Part shown: in pieces, positions 1 to 9,147 of the stretch | Layout: each line of letters begins with the position of its first letter | Numbering within the stretch: the stretch's first letter is position 1 | NCBI GenBank assembly: GCA_903863295.1 | Contig: CAIPBM010000171.1 | Coordinates: 1-64,000, forward strand | Origin: an uncultured Verrucomicrobiota bacterium | GTDB lineage: Bacteria > Verrucomicrobiota > Verrucomicrobiia > Methylacidiphilales > UBA1321 | Direction of reading: 5' to 3' | Length of the DNA stretch: 64,000 bases | Made by a program: the position numbers and the translations under genes | Notes under the pieces: generated by a model | Seen by the model: the letters and a program-made list of their open reading frames with translations, nothing else | The model's database searches: none | What the model was told of the DNA's origin: nothing

Positions 1-709
1 TCTTCAAGCCCCGGCCAATGGCCTCAGCAATCTCACGCATCGGCACGCCTTCTTCGGCTACTGCGTGGTATTTAGCGCCCGCTTCATGGTTCTCCAGCGC
101 CAACCGGTAAAGCCGGGCAACGTCGGATGCATGTGCAGCGGCCCATCGATTATTTCCTTCCGCCACGTAAGCCGATACGCCTTTCTCGCGAGCGAGGGCG
201 ATAAGAAAACTTACCAGTCCTTGCTTGACCGGGTCATGAACCTGGGGCAGGCGCATCACTGAAGCGCTGACGTCTTTCAAGGCCAAGGCGGTCTGCTCGG
301 AAACGCGCGGAAGCGGAAGGTTCGCCGGTAAAGCCAGGTCCTCCGTCGCCAATTGCCCCGGCGCAGCCAGCCCCGCTACCCCAGAGGTGACGATCAGGGG
401 ACGATCAGAACCGGCGAGCACGGAGCCCAGAGCCTCAATCGCGCGTCGGTCGATTTCGCAGACCTCTGCGAATCTCGAGAAGTCGTGAATAAACCCGGTG
501 TGAATCACCCCATCCGCATGGAGCGCCCCCTGGCGCAGGCTTTCCAGATTTTCCAGATCACCCCGATGTGCCTCGGCCCCAGCCGCGATGAGCGCCTCAG
601 CTCCCGCGTCTGAACGGGCCAGACCCAGCACCTGATGACCTGCTTCGATTAATTCCCGGACCAAGGCGGTACCGATGAATCCTGTTGCTCCTGTTAGAAA
701 TATTTTCAT
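1..709 (-). CDS. NAD(P)-dependent epimerase/dehydratase, C-terminus cut by window edge
   Basis: Translating the minus strand from the ATG at 709 gives an open frame of 236 codons that runs off the window. It begins MKIFLTGATGFIGTALVREL, the extended-SDR Rossmann motif TGxxGFIG for NAD(P), and later has VTSGVAGLA and a sugar-epimerase-like body (HTGFIHDFSRFAEV). It is most like the NmrA/epimerase-type oxidoreductases that act on small molecules or sugars in the cytosol; the substrate cannot be told. The stop codon is not in the window. The gene is divergent from a TetR regulator at 860, with a good sigma70-type promoter and a possible operator between them, so TetR control is likely. Confidence 0.85.
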   Translation of the reverse strand, partial: MKIFLTGATGFIGTALVRELIEAGHQVLGLARSDAGAEALIAAGAEAHRGDLENLESLRQGALHADGVIHTGFIHDFSRFAEVCEIDRRAIEALGSVLAGSDRPLIVTSGVAGLAAPGQLATEDLALPANLPLPRVSEQTALALKDVSASVMRLPQVHDPVKQGLVSFLIALAREKGVSAYVAEGNNRWAAAHASDVARLYRLALENHEAGAKYHAVAEEGVPMREIAEAIGRGLK

Positions 710-790
710 TTTAGAGTTCCTCGACCGGATGGCTCTGGCCGGTTCTTTGTTTGAGTAAAATCAGCTCCTTGAGCCGTGTGGATGGATTTT

Positions 791-819
791 AATGTATACA
801 GTGGGCACTATGTTGTCAA
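791..819 (-). promoter_or_regulatory. sigma70-type promoter of the epimerase, with a possible TetR operator in the spacer
   Basis: Read on the minus strand, a perfect -35 TTGACA (814-819) is followed by 17 bases and then TACATT (791-796). The spacer holds the inverted repeat AGTGGGCACT (800-809), and the 8-bp palindrome TGTATACA lies at 793-800. A TetR-family repressor is encoded divergently at 860, so this is the natural place for its operator. The promoter match is seen directly; the operator role is inferred. Confidence 0.6.
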
Positions 820-859
820 TGGAAACATGCTGCAATTTGTTCGCTGACCGTGTAACCTA

Positions 860-1462
860 TTGAAAGTGAAAGAGTCTCCCCGTCCCTACCATCATGGCCA
901 TTTGCGCGAAGCTTTGTTGAAAGCGGCCGAGAAAGCCTTGGAAAGCGGCGGTGCCCAAACCATTTCACTCCGGGAGCTCAGTCGCGAACTCGGCGTCAGT
1001 CACACCTCCCCCCGGCGTCATTTCGCTGATAAACAGGCACTATTGGATGCCCTCGCGTTACGCGGTTTTGAACGTTTTGAAATCGCCCTCGGGCGCGCCG
1101 CCGCGGCGTCCGGCGATTTCAAGAGCCGGTTGACCAAGTTGACTCGCGCCTACGTTAATTTTGCGCTCAAGCACCCCGCCTTGCTCAGTCTTATGTTTGA
1201 GGCCAAGCATCGTGTGGACGCTCCCCGTGAATTGCTCGAAGCCAGCGAAAAAGCTTTCGCCCATGCTCACTCCACCTATGCGGCCGGACAGGCGGCGGGC
1301 GAGGTTATCCCGGGCGATCCTTGGAGACTCTCACTCGTCGTATTCGCTGCCATGCAGGGGCTTATGGTTCTTTCCACCAACGGGAAATTCAAGGGCATAC
1401 CTCTGGATCACCTGGTCGGTGAGATCATTGAACGCATCATTCTCGGCCTTCGTCCGCGTTAG
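860..1462 (+). CDS. TetR/AcrR family transcriptional regulator
   Basis: A 200-aa protein of normal TetR length. The N-terminal HTH lies at about residues 30-60 (ISLRELSRELGVSHTSPRRHF, with the typical ADKQALLDAL helix after it), preceded by the YHHGHLREALL start that is frequent in this family. The C-terminal ligand domain resembles the TetR C-terminal type with LMFEAKHR and a late MQGLMVL helix. Start is a TTG at 860, since no ATG precedes the conserved YHHG. It is transcribed divergently from the epimerase gene ending at window position 1 and probably represses it and itself. The inducer is unknown. Confidence 0.85.
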   Translation: MKVKESPRPYHHGHLREALLKAAEKALESGGAQTISLRELSRELGVSHTSPRRHFADKQALLDALALRGFERFEIALGRAAAASGDFKSRLTKLTRAYVNFALKHPALLSLMFEAKHRVDAPRELLEASEKAFAHAHSTYAAGQAAGEVIPGDPWRLSLVVFAAMQGLMVLSTNGKFKGIPLDHLVGEIIERIILGLRPR

Positions 1463-1600
1463 TTGCGTCTTCTCCATCTCCTCCCGGAGACCCAAGGGCC
1501 GACTTAGAACAGATGTGAGGCTAACCTCCAATAAAGTGCGTACTAAGACTGGTGCCGTTCACGAAAGGTGGTATGAATAGCTAGGATGATTTAGATTCCG

Positions 1601-3910
1601 ATGAACCCGCCATTCCCAACGGATGAGGCTCAAAAGAATGCAGGGCTCCCTCTGCTGAAGGAAAAGCTATTTTTAGATCCGATCATCAACAGCCTTCCTG
1701 GGGCCATATATCTGCATGACCGGGAGGGGCGTCTACTCCGCTGGAACCAAGATTTCGAAACGCTCTCCGGTTACTCCGCCGACGAGATTGCCCGCAGAGC
1801 TTTCCTCGATTTTTTCTCTCCCGACCAGAAATCGTTTTTGAAGGAACGAATGGAGGAAGTTCTTTCTAAGGGAGAATCTTCGATTGAAGCCACCTTGGTC
1901 ACTAAAGACGGTCGCCGTGTGCCATTTTTCGTGACGGGCCGGCAAATCACGATGGAGGGGGCTCCTTGCATCGTCGGTTTGGGTATGGATTTTTCCGCGC
2001 GCCAGGCGGCGGGAAAAGCCCTCCAGGAGAGTGAACGAAAATATCGCGAACTGGTTGAACACGCCAACAGCATCATCCTGCGTTGGACTCCAGATGGCTG
2101 TGTCACTTTTCTCAACGAATACGGCCTGAAATTCTTTGACTACACTGCGGAAGAAATCATCGGTCGACATGTCGTCGGTACGATTGTCCCGGAAATTGAA
2201 AGCACCAGCCGGGATCTGCGACCGTTGATGGAGGAAATTCTCAAGAACCCGAAGGCCTTCGAGAAAAATATCAACGAAAACATGCGTCGCAATGGTGAGC
2301 GGGTTTGGATCGCCTGGACCAACAAGACGGTGTTCGATGACAATAACCAAATCAAGGAAGTCCTCAGTATCGGAACCGACATCACCGAGCGTCGACGTGC
2401 CGAGGCCCAGATTGCAGAACAGGCGGCTTTCCTCGACAAGGCGCAAGACGCCATCGTCGTTCGCGGCTTGGATGGCCAGATCCTTTATTGGAACCAGGCC
2501 GCCGAAATAATCTATGGCTGGAAGCGGGAGGAGGTTCTCGACCGGAATGTCCTTGAGCTCTCCTATATTGATCCGGATATCTACCATAAAATTAACCAAG
2601 ATGTTTTGGCCCAGGGAGAATGGTCGGGGGAAGTCCGGCATCTCACCAGAAATCGCCGGGAAATCGTGGTCGAGTCCCGCCTGACCCTTATTCGCGATAA
2701 CGCCGGACTACCCAAATCAATCCTGGCCATCAATACCGACATCACGGAAAAGAAAATCATCGAGGCCCAATTCCTCCGGGCCCAGCGCATGGAAAGCATT
2801 GGTACGTTGGCAGGGGGCATTGCGCATGATCTCAACAACATCCTGACCCCGATCCTGATGTCCATTGATGCGCTCAAGACCAAAACCCTCGATCCGCAGG
2901 CGATCAAGATGCTGGAATCGATCGGCGTCAGCGCCAAGCGGGGTGCCGATATTGTCCGGCAGGTCCTAACCTTCGCCCGCGGCATTCAGGGCGAGAGGGT
3001 TGAAATTCAGCCGAAGCATTTGCTCCATGATCTGGAACTGATCATCAAAGACATTTTTCCCAAGGACATCCGTCTCCAGCTTTCGATTCCGGAAGAAACC
3101 TGGTCGATACAGGGCGACCCCACCCAGATGCACCAGGTGCTACTTAATCTTTGCCTGAACGCGCGAGACGCCATGCCGGAGGGCGGCGATCTACGGCTCA
3201 GCATCGAAAACTGCTTTCTCGACCAACAATTCGCGGCCTCAAACTTTCAGGCCAAACCTGGGCGTTACGTCAAATTCAGTGTCATCGACCGCGGCACCGG
3301 CATTCCGCCGGAGATTCTCGAAAAAATCTTTGAGCCCTTCTTCACCACCAAGGATATCAACAAGGGCACCGGCCTCGGTCTTTCGACCGTCACGGCGATT
3401 GTGAAAAGTCACGGCGGGCTGATCAACGTCCAGAGCGAAATGGGACAAGGCACGGCCTTTCACGTCTACCTTCCGGCGATGGAAGCCGTGCACGAAGCAA
3501 AAAAGGAAGCCTCGGAAGAGATCCAGCTCCCCCACGGTCAAGGGGAAACCATCCTCCTGGTGGATGATGAAGCGCCGATCCTTGCGGTCACAAGTGAGGT
3601 GCTTCAGGCCTTCGGCTATCGCGTGATCCATGCTGCTGACGGAGCACAAGCTCTGGAGCTCTATATCCAGCATCAGGACGATATCGCCCTGGTGGTGACA
3701 GATATGCGAATGCCGGTACTGGATGGTTCCGCCATGATCATGGGCCTCACCGCGCTCAATCCCGCTGTCAAGATCATCGCTGCCAGCGGTCTCGATATGA
3801 ATGACCCCATGGCCAAACTCGCCGGCACCGGGGTGAAGCATTTCCTCAGCAAGCCCTACACCCCGGCCACCCTGTTGAAGTTGCTCCGTGCCGTACTTGA
3901 TGAAAAGTAG
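1601..3910 (+). CDS. Hybrid sensor histidine kinase, three PAS domains plus receiver
   Basis: A 769-aa soluble hybrid kinase. Three PAS domains occupy about residues 25-135, 145-265 and 270-390, each ending in a PAC-like D(I/F)(T/S) element. The HisKA H-box [13 protein letters not shown] carries phospho-acceptor His409. The HATPase_c domain shows the N box ([11 protein letters not shown]), DRGTGIPP and GTGLGL. A receiver domain at about 650-769 has the acidic pair VDDE, phospho-acceptor Asp701 in VVTDMRMP and the conserved KPYT lysine. There are no membrane segments or signal peptide, so sensing is cytoplasmic through the PAS domains. No separate response regulator lies nearby, so output may pass through another phosphotransfer protein. 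It stands alone, convergent with the next gene. Confidence 0.93.
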   Translation: MNPPFPTDEAQKNAGLPLLKEKLFLDPIINSLPGAIYLHDREGRLLRWNQDFETLSGYSADEIARRAFLDFFSPDQKSFLKERMEEVLSKGESSIEATLVTKDGRRVPFFVTGRQITMEGAPCIVGLGMDFSARQAAGKALQESERKYRELVEHANSIILRWTPDGCVTFLNEYGLKFFDYTAEEIIGRHVVGTIVPEIESTSRDLRPLMEEILKNPKAFEKNINENMRRNGERVWIAWTNKTVFDDNNQIKEVLSIGTDITERRRAEAQIAEQAAFLDKAQDAIVVRGLDGQILYWNQAAEIIYGWKREEVLDRNVLELSYIDPDIYHKINQDVLAQGEWSGEVRHLTRNRREIVVESRLTLIRDNAGLPKSILAINTDITEKKIIEAQFLRAQRMESIGTLAGGIAHDLNNILTPILMSIDALKTKTLDPQAIKMLESIGVSAKRGADIVRQVLTFARGIQGERVEIQPKHLLHDLELIIKDIFPKDIRLQLSIPEETWSIQGDPTQMHQVLLNLCLNARDAMPEGGDLRLSIENCFLDQQFAASNFQAKPGRYVKFSVIDRGTGIPPEILEKIFEPFFTTKDINKGTGLGLSTVTAIVKSHGGLINVQSEMGQGTAFHVYLPAMEAVHEAKKEASEEIQLPHGQGETILLVDDEAPILAVTSEVLQAFGYRVIHAADGAQALELYIQHQDDIALVVTDMRMPVLDGSAMIMGLTALNPAVKIIAASGLDMNDPMAKLAGTGVKHFLSKPYTPATLLKLLRAVLDEK

Positions 3911-3982
3911 GACGAACGAATTGGGGCAGATGTCGAAAGTAGTACGTGCACCCCGATCCCCATTTTTAATCTCAGGATCGAA

Positions 3983-6577
3983 CTAACCAACTTTTCTCAA
4001 AGGAGCCTCGGTGAGGACGGTCTTCCGTCGACGCTGCATCGCTGCAAGCAACACCACACCGCTCAGCAGCATTGCCCAGGTCGAGGGCTCCGGCACCACA
4101 TACGCTCCGATTTGGCCCGTCGTGGTGTTCAAGAAAAGATAGGAGCCGGTTCCAACCCCCGTGGTAACCTGGCCATCCGTTCCGGTCGCACCAAAAATCC
4201 CGGTGGCGTCGATGGAGAGACCGCCGATGATGATCTGGTTGCCGTACACGTCGGTTCCCCCGAGGGTGAGCCCGGAATAGAGGCCGCTGCTAGAGCTGCC
4301 ATTATCAATCAGGTTGTAGAGGGCATTGGTGCCGTTCAACGGCAGAGTGAAGCTCAATTGCAGCTTGGTATTGGAAAAGGCAAGGGCACCGGCGCCCAAG
4401 GTCAGGTGGTTGCTCTGGGCGGAAGTGCCGTCCAGGTTGAACTGGAGCGTGGCATTGCTGAAGGACGACGAAGCGGTATTGCCGAGCGTAAAAGTGGATG
4501 TGGCATCGGTACCATTGCCCACTTGCACGAAACCGTTAATCGTGAAGCTGCCGGGTGTGATTTTGCCCATACCGCCTACCGTGGCCCCGGAGGCCACCGT
4601 CAAAGCTCCGCTGCCGATGGCGGAACCGGTGGCGTTATTAGCCAGCAACTTGCCAGCGTTCACCGAGGTGCCTCCACTATAGGAATTGTCATGGGTTAGG
4701 GTCATGTTGCCCGCACCTGTTTTCAGCAACGCCCCGACCCCACTCAGTGTGCCGGAGAACGTGGCGTTCAGCCCGTTCGTATCGATCATTGAAGTCGAAT
4801 TGGCAACCAGAGTCGCACTGGCGCTCGTGGTCAGATCACTGCCGTAGACCTGTAACGTCCCGCCGCCAAGCTTGAAGGTGTAGGTTCCGCTCGTCCCGCC
4901 GAAATGTTCCGCGAGCCCGCTTCCGCCCACTTGCAGGAGACCTCCGTTCAGGTCGTACTCTCCGGTACCAACCCCCGAAAGATAGAGCGTCCCACCGTTT
5001 TGGATCTGCAGCGTCCCGCCTGTTTGGACAATCGTGCCCTTGCTTCCCTGGGCGATGCTGGGGAGCGTCGTCGTCTGCAGACTGCTCAGGATGATCGCAC
5101 CCGCGCTGGCGAGCGAAAGGGTACCGCCCGAGAGATTGAGCGTGCCCGCGCTTGATCCCAATGTCCGGTAAAACGAGTTACTATCCGTGGGATTGCCATC
5201 CCGGGGATCATTACGTCCAAAAACGTTGAGTGTACTAGCGCCAAGATTCAGTTGTCCGCCGGTGAGATTGTAGACGCCCGTACCGCCCCGGTTACCAATG
5301 TTGAGGGAGCCGCCATCGGTAACCGTACCCGCTGACTGGTTAAACGTCCCCGTACCATTGAAATCGCCCACCCGGAGGCTGGCGGCGGTGGAGGGACCGC
5401 CAACGATGGGAGGAACGGTTCCGGCGGGCAGGGTGATGGTTCCTCCTGTCAGGGTATAGGTGGCGGTGTTTCCGGTGCTATAGCCGATGCCCATTTCATA
5501 GGAAGTCAGCGTTACACCTGATCCTTGATTGATATTGCCCCCCAGGGTGTAAAGGGAGGCGATGGAATTTGTTCCTGCCTTAAATGTGAGGTCACCGGAG
5601 CCTATCTTGGTCAGACCACCATTGGATCCATCATTCGCATCGGTGACTGTTCCGTTCAGGGTCACGTTATGGCCATTTGTGTCCATCGTGGTGCGCGTAT
5701 TTGAACCCAGGTGAAGCGGGACGTTCACCGTCAAATCGGCGCTCGCCTGCAACGTACCGCCATTGCCCTGGATCAATCCGCCTCCCGAAATGCCGCTCGT
5801 CCCCTTGGCGATAATCGTGCCGCCCGAATTCAGGTTGACCGTTCCCTGTGAGCCTAGGTTGAGCCCGTTATTGAATGTTCCGCTGCCACCGGAAATGGTA
5901 TAGGTACCACTGGCACCGCCGCCAATCGCAACCGCGGAATCAGCCGTGAGCGTACCCCCGGTCTGGATCAGCTTTCCGGTCCCGGCCATGCCCACCGTGG
6001 CAGAGCCGGAAGCGTTAACGTAGAGGTTACCGGACTGAAGGTCATACTCGCCCGTGCCGCCTGTGGAGCTACCGATGGTCAACGCCGATCCGGTAAAATT
6101 GAGATTTGCGGATGCCGTCTGGATGATCTTGCCCGAACCTCCCGTACCATCGCCGAGCTGAAGATAGCCACTCGAGTCATTGATCGTTCCGCCTGAAAGG
6201 GTGAGCGTCGATCCATCGTTCACGTAAAACGCCGAGGTCAAGCTGCCCCCGGCCAGGCTCAGGCTGGAGGTGGAATCAATCGAAAGAGTTGAACTACCGC
6301 CACCCTGAAAAATCAGCGATTGAGCAGTCGCGCTGGTACTGGCACCGATGGTCAACGTCTCGGAGCCATTGATCAATCCCGGTTGGGCTGTCGGGAGGCC
6401 ATTGTTCCAATTGGAGGGATTGGTAAAATCGGTACTGGTTGCCCCAGTCCAAATAGTGTCAGCACCGGAGTTGACCGTTGAAACTCCCAGCGCGATCAGG
6501 GTCATGAAGGCAATATGACCGAGACCGATCAATTTTCTAAAGGTGGGCTTGAGTCTCGTATTCATACCCATATCCAT
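3983..6577 (-). CDS. PEP-CTERM protein with autotransporter-type beta-strand repeats
   Basis: An 864-aa secreted protein. The N-terminus has a signal peptide (basic start, then LIGLGHIAFMTLIALGVSTV and an Ala-rich cleavage area). The body is Gly/Ser/Thr-rich with many imperfect beta-helix repeats of the type GTYTISGGSGTFNN, and with autotransporter-associated beta-strand (PATR) units such as LLKTGAGNMTLT and YSGGTSVNAGKLL. The C-terminus is a PEP-CTERM sorting tag: VPEPSTWAML, a hydrophobic helix, then QRRRK. In organisms with exosortase this tag marks export and cell-surface or extracellular-matrix attachment; no exosortase gene is in this window. The start at 6577 has an AAAGGAT ribosome site just upstream. 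The role is unknown, probably surface or biofilm. Confidence 0.9.
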   Translation of the reverse strand: MDMGMNTRLKPTFRKLIGLGHIAFMTLIALGVSTVNSGADTIWTGATSTDFTNPSNWNNGLPTAQPGLINGSETLTIGASTSATAQSLIFQGGGSSTLSIDSTSSLSLAGGSLTSAFYVNDGSTLTLSGGTINDSSGYLQLGDGTGGSGKIIQTASANLNFTGSALTIGSSTGGTGEYDLQSGNLYVNASGSATVGMAGTGKLIQTGGTLTADSAVAIGGGASGTYTISGGSGTFNNGLNLGSQGTVNLNSGGTIIAKGTSGISGGGLIQGNGGTLQASADLTVNVPLHLGSNTRTTMDTNGHNVTLNGTVTDANDGSNGGLTKIGSGDLTFKAGTNSIASLYTLGGNINQGSGVTLTSYEMGIGYSTGNTATYTLTGGTITLPAGTVPPIVGGPSTAASLRVGDFNGTGTFNQSAGTVTDGGSLNIGNRGGTGVYNLTGGQLNLGASTLNVFGRNDPRDGNPTDSNSFYRTLGSSAGTLNLSGGTLSLASAGAIILSSLQTTTLPSIAQGSKGTIVQTGGTLQIQNGGTLYLSGVGTGEYDLNGGLLQVGGSGLAEHFGGTSGTYTFKLGGGTLQVYGSDLTTSASATLVANSTSMIDTNGLNATFSGTLSGVGALLKTGAGNMTLTHDNSYSGGTSVNAGKLLANNATGSAIGSGALTVASGATVGGMGKITPGSFTINGFVQVGNGTDATSTFTLGNTASSSFSNATLQFNLDGTSAQSNHLTLGAGALAFSNTKLQLSFTLPLNGTNALYNLIDNGSSSSGLYSGLTLGGTDVYGNQIIIGGLSIDATGIFGATGTDGQVTTGVGTGSYLFLNTTTGQIGAYVVPEPSTWAMLLSGVVLLAAMQRRRKTVLTEAPLRKVG

Positions 6578-6885
6578 GGGGATCCTTTAGATCGGTCATA
6601 AATAATGCTTCACTTAACTTATAACTTTAGTGTCTAAGGTCAAGGCTATTTAGATCATGTTATAAATTTAGTTCATAAATCGAATATCGTGATGGCAAGA
6701 GATATGAACGGGGTATGAAAAAGACTCTTTTGCCAGTCTATCCATATACCGAGGCGATTTGGCTCATTTCCCGTTTCAAGCCCCTTATCCACCGAATAAG
6801 ATTAACGCATCTCAATCCACGGCGGGTGCGCCGACATTTCATGATTGTAAGTAGCAAATGTCCCAAGCTGGGTATCTTTACTGGT

Positions 6886-7065
6886 ATGAAGACATCATCT
6901 AAAGCGCGTCACGCCTCCAGCCGTCGCACTAAAATCCGGAAACTGACCCTGGGCGAGCTGATCGCCTCCACCTACCGGGCCTGCGGAGAGCGCGTGGCTC
7001 CCCGTATCCTGAAGCTGGCGCTCAATTCGGATCTGGTTCGCCTCGCACCCCAGCCTTCGCACTAG
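6886..7065 (+). CDS. Small basic conserved-type hypothetical protein
   Basis: A 59-aa reading frame starting MKTSSKARHASS and continuing KLTLGELIASTYRACGERVAPRILKLAL. I recall short proteins of this pattern (basic start, then L-T-L-x-x-L-I-x-x-x-Y/F and a helix ending in LVxF/L) as common orphans in Verrucomicrobiota, function unknown. The same frame extends upstream to an ATG at 6715, which has a GGGG before it, but the extra 57 residues look non-coding, so I prefer 6886. Its last 44 bp overlap the 3' end of the convergent DUF72 gene, which is unusual and lowers confidence. Confidence 0.5.
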   Translation: MKTSSKARHASSRRTKIRKLTLGELIASTYRACGERVAPRILKLALNSDLVRLAPQPSH

Positions 7066-8011
7066 CCGCGAGGCCAGTGATCGCGGCATAGATCGTCCAG
7101 AGGGCGCACCCTTCCAGGCGATTGTTGACATAAAGATATCGCCGACGGGATTTTCCCGGCGGCGCAGGTGCGGTAAGAAGTTCGATCAGTGCCAGGCGCA
7201 CGGCGGGATTCGGTTCCTTGATTTCCGTGTAAGGCTGGAACTTTTCCACCGCCTGCTCGAAAGTCCGCCCCGGCTTGAGCAGGAACCGCGCGGTGGCAAA
7301 CTCGCCCGTGAAGCTGCCGGGCAATTTTATTTGCTCTCCCACAGGCGGCATCTTTGACCAGCTATTGAATACATGGGCCACGCCGTGGCGTCTCAGCGTT
7401 TCAAAATAAAGCGGCTGTAGCAGGCTCTCATTGCGCACCTCGACGGAATAGTTCCAGTCCTTGGGTAGCCGGCTGAAAAAAGTATCGAGCGCCTCGACAA
7501 AATCCCGTCCCCGCTCCCAGTCGCCGGGATGAAAATGACCGAATTCAAAGATCAAGGTTCCGATCTGGTCCCGATGCGGCTCGAGTGGCCCGAGGAAACT
7601 GGCCATGAAGAGGTCGGCGTCCAGAAATCGTTCGTTGAACGCGCCGCCCCGTTTGCCATAGCGGGGAAGGGCGGGAAAACGCCGCACCGTGATGTCCTCA
7701 GTCACCTTGAGGGATAGCCGGAAATCGGAGGGGACGTGGGAGAAAATGCCCTCCAGCATCCTGGCGGTGGGAAACTGGTAATAGCCGCCGTCCAGGCACA
7801 CGGTCTTGAAAACCTTGCCGTACTCAAAGAGGCACGTTTTCTCAAACTTGGCCTTGGAAAAGCGACCTCGCGTCTGGTAGCGCTCCGGTGCATAAAGAAG
7901 TCCCTGCCAGCCCGGGTATTTCCAGGACGAGGTTCCGAGATAAACGCCTTGGGCAGCGAGGCCCTGAAGAGCCTCGCTCACCTCCTGGATGGGGTAAGAG
8001 GGGACGATCAC
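7022..8011 (-). CDS. DUF72 domain-containing protein (YecE-like TIM barrel), intact copy
   Basis: A 329-aa member of the DUF72/YecE family, whose biochemical role is unknown. Family hallmarks are visible: GTSSWKYPGW near the N-terminus, FKTVCLDGGYYQFPT, SLKVTEDITV, TLIFEFGHFHPGDW, a YSVEVRN strand and a C-terminal YLYVNNRLEGCALWTIYA. This is the intact reference copy in this window. Two further copies are damaged: a truncated one at 20077-20510 and a frameshifted one at 60513-61486. It lies 8 bp downstream of the desaturase gene on the same strand, so the two are probably co-transcribed. Confidence 0.88.
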   Translation of the reverse strand: MIVPSYPIQEVSEALQGLAAQGVYLGTSSWKYPGWQGLLYAPERYQTRGRFSKAKFEKTCLFEYGKVFKTVCLDGGYYQFPTARMLEGIFSHVPSDFRLSLKVTEDITVRRFPALPRYGKRGGAFNERFLDADLFMASFLGPLEPHRDQIGTLIFEFGHFHPGDWERGRDFVEALDTFFSRLPKDWNYSVEVRNESLLQPLYFETLRRHGVAHVFNSWSKMPPVGEQIKLPGSFTGEFATARFLLKPGRTFEQAVEKFQPYTEIKEPNPAVRLALIELLTAPAPPGKSRRRYLYVNNRLEGCALWTIYAAITGLAASAKAGVRGEPDPN

Positions 8012-8018
8012 CCGGAAA

Positions 8019-9071
8019 TCAGCTCGCCACCAGCTGAGGCCTTTGCCGCGCGAGCTGATCCAGCCTCCGGGCTTCCGCGATCTCCTCGGCCGTGTATTTG
8101 TAAACGATCTTGATCAGGTCCAGCTTTTCCGCCAGGAGCAGAATCTGGTAGGTGATATCGCTGCGAACTTCCTCCGGCAGAATGGCCTGCGACGCGGCGA
8201 TGTCCTTGTGGTGGTGATTATTATGCCAACCCTCTCCCAAGGTGAACCAGTTGAGCCAGCCGCAGTTCTTGCTTTGCTCACCCGTCTCGAACCGCGCGGC
8301 GCCCATCATGTGGGCCAGGGAGTTGATGAAAAATGTGAAGTGATAGGTGAGGAAGGTGCTGGCAAAGAATCCGCCAAAGAGCATCGCCCAGCCGCCGATC
8401 CCGGTAACAATCCCCAATAGAAAGCAGGCAATACCAAGCAAGGTGGGAGCGATCAGATAGCCCCGCGCTTTCTCAAAAAACATGAGTTCCGGGAATTTTT
8501 TCATGTCCGGTACTTTGTCATAATCGGCCTTCTTGTACTTCTTGATCATGACCCACTTCACATGGGAATGGTAAAAGCCCTTCCAGAAACTGCCGGTTTC
8601 TTTGTGGACATAGTCGAACGAATGAACGTCATCCTCGGTGTCGGAGTACTTATGGTGATGGCGATGATGGGAGGCCCACCAGATCACACCCTTTTGGGCG
8701 TCCGCCGTGGCCAGGAAAGCCTCGATAAATTGTACCGTGCGAAGGTACTTCTCTTCCTGCGCGGGAGTGCGAATCAGCCATTTCAGCCAGGCCGGCACCT
8801 TGTTTTTGAAGGAGCGATGGGAAAAATACCGGTGGCGAAACCCGGTGACAAAGAACATCCGCCAGTAGCAATTGAATAGACAGACAAACAGCATCGCCGC
8901 CCCGGCGATGAGTTCGTTGGGATGGGTGACTCCGATCACCAGTCGGTAGCCGATCCAGCCCAGACCGAAAATGCCCAGCAAATTGACGATGAAGAAGCGG
9001 CTCTCATAGATGACATCCATGAGACCAATCTTCTCCCCCACTTCCAATTCATCAGCTTCAGATCCAATCAT
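8019..9071 (-). CDS. Membrane fatty-acid (acyl-CoA/acyl-lipid) desaturase
   Basis: A 350-aa integral-membrane di-iron desaturase, delta-9/stearoyl type. The three histidine boxes are present: HRYFSH at about residue 80, HRHHH at about 135 and HNNHHH at about 285. Hydrophobic pairs lie between them (LLGIFGLGWIGYRLVIG, LIAPTLLGIACFLLGI). It should insert a cis double bond into saturated acyl chains at the inner membrane and so adjust membrane fluidity. The start at 9071 precedes the short soluble N-terminus MIGSEADELE. It is followed after 8 bp by the DUF72 gene. Confidence 0.92.
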   Translation of the reverse strand: MIGSEADELEVGEKIGLMDVIYESRFFIVNLLGIFGLGWIGYRLVIGVTHPNELIAGAAMLFVCLFNCYWRMFFVTGFRHRYFSHRSFKNKVPAWLKWLIRTPAQEEKYLRTVQFIEAFLATADAQKGVIWWASHHRHHHKYSDTEDDVHSFDYVHKETGSFWKGFYHSHVKWVMIKKYKKADYDKVPDMKKFPELMFFEKARGYLIAPTLLGIACFLLGIVTGIGGWAMLFGGFFASTFLTYHFTFFINSLAHMMGAARFETGEQSKNCGWLNWFTLGEGWHNNHHHKDIAASQAILPEEVRSDITYQILLLAEKLDLIKIVYKYTAEEIAEARRLDQLARQRPQLVAS

Positions 9072-9147
9072 GCGCCTAGTATAGCCGATAAATGGAGATA
9101 ATCCAGCAAACGCCGTCGCCTAGTCCGTGGCGAGGCGTCTGGCTAGG

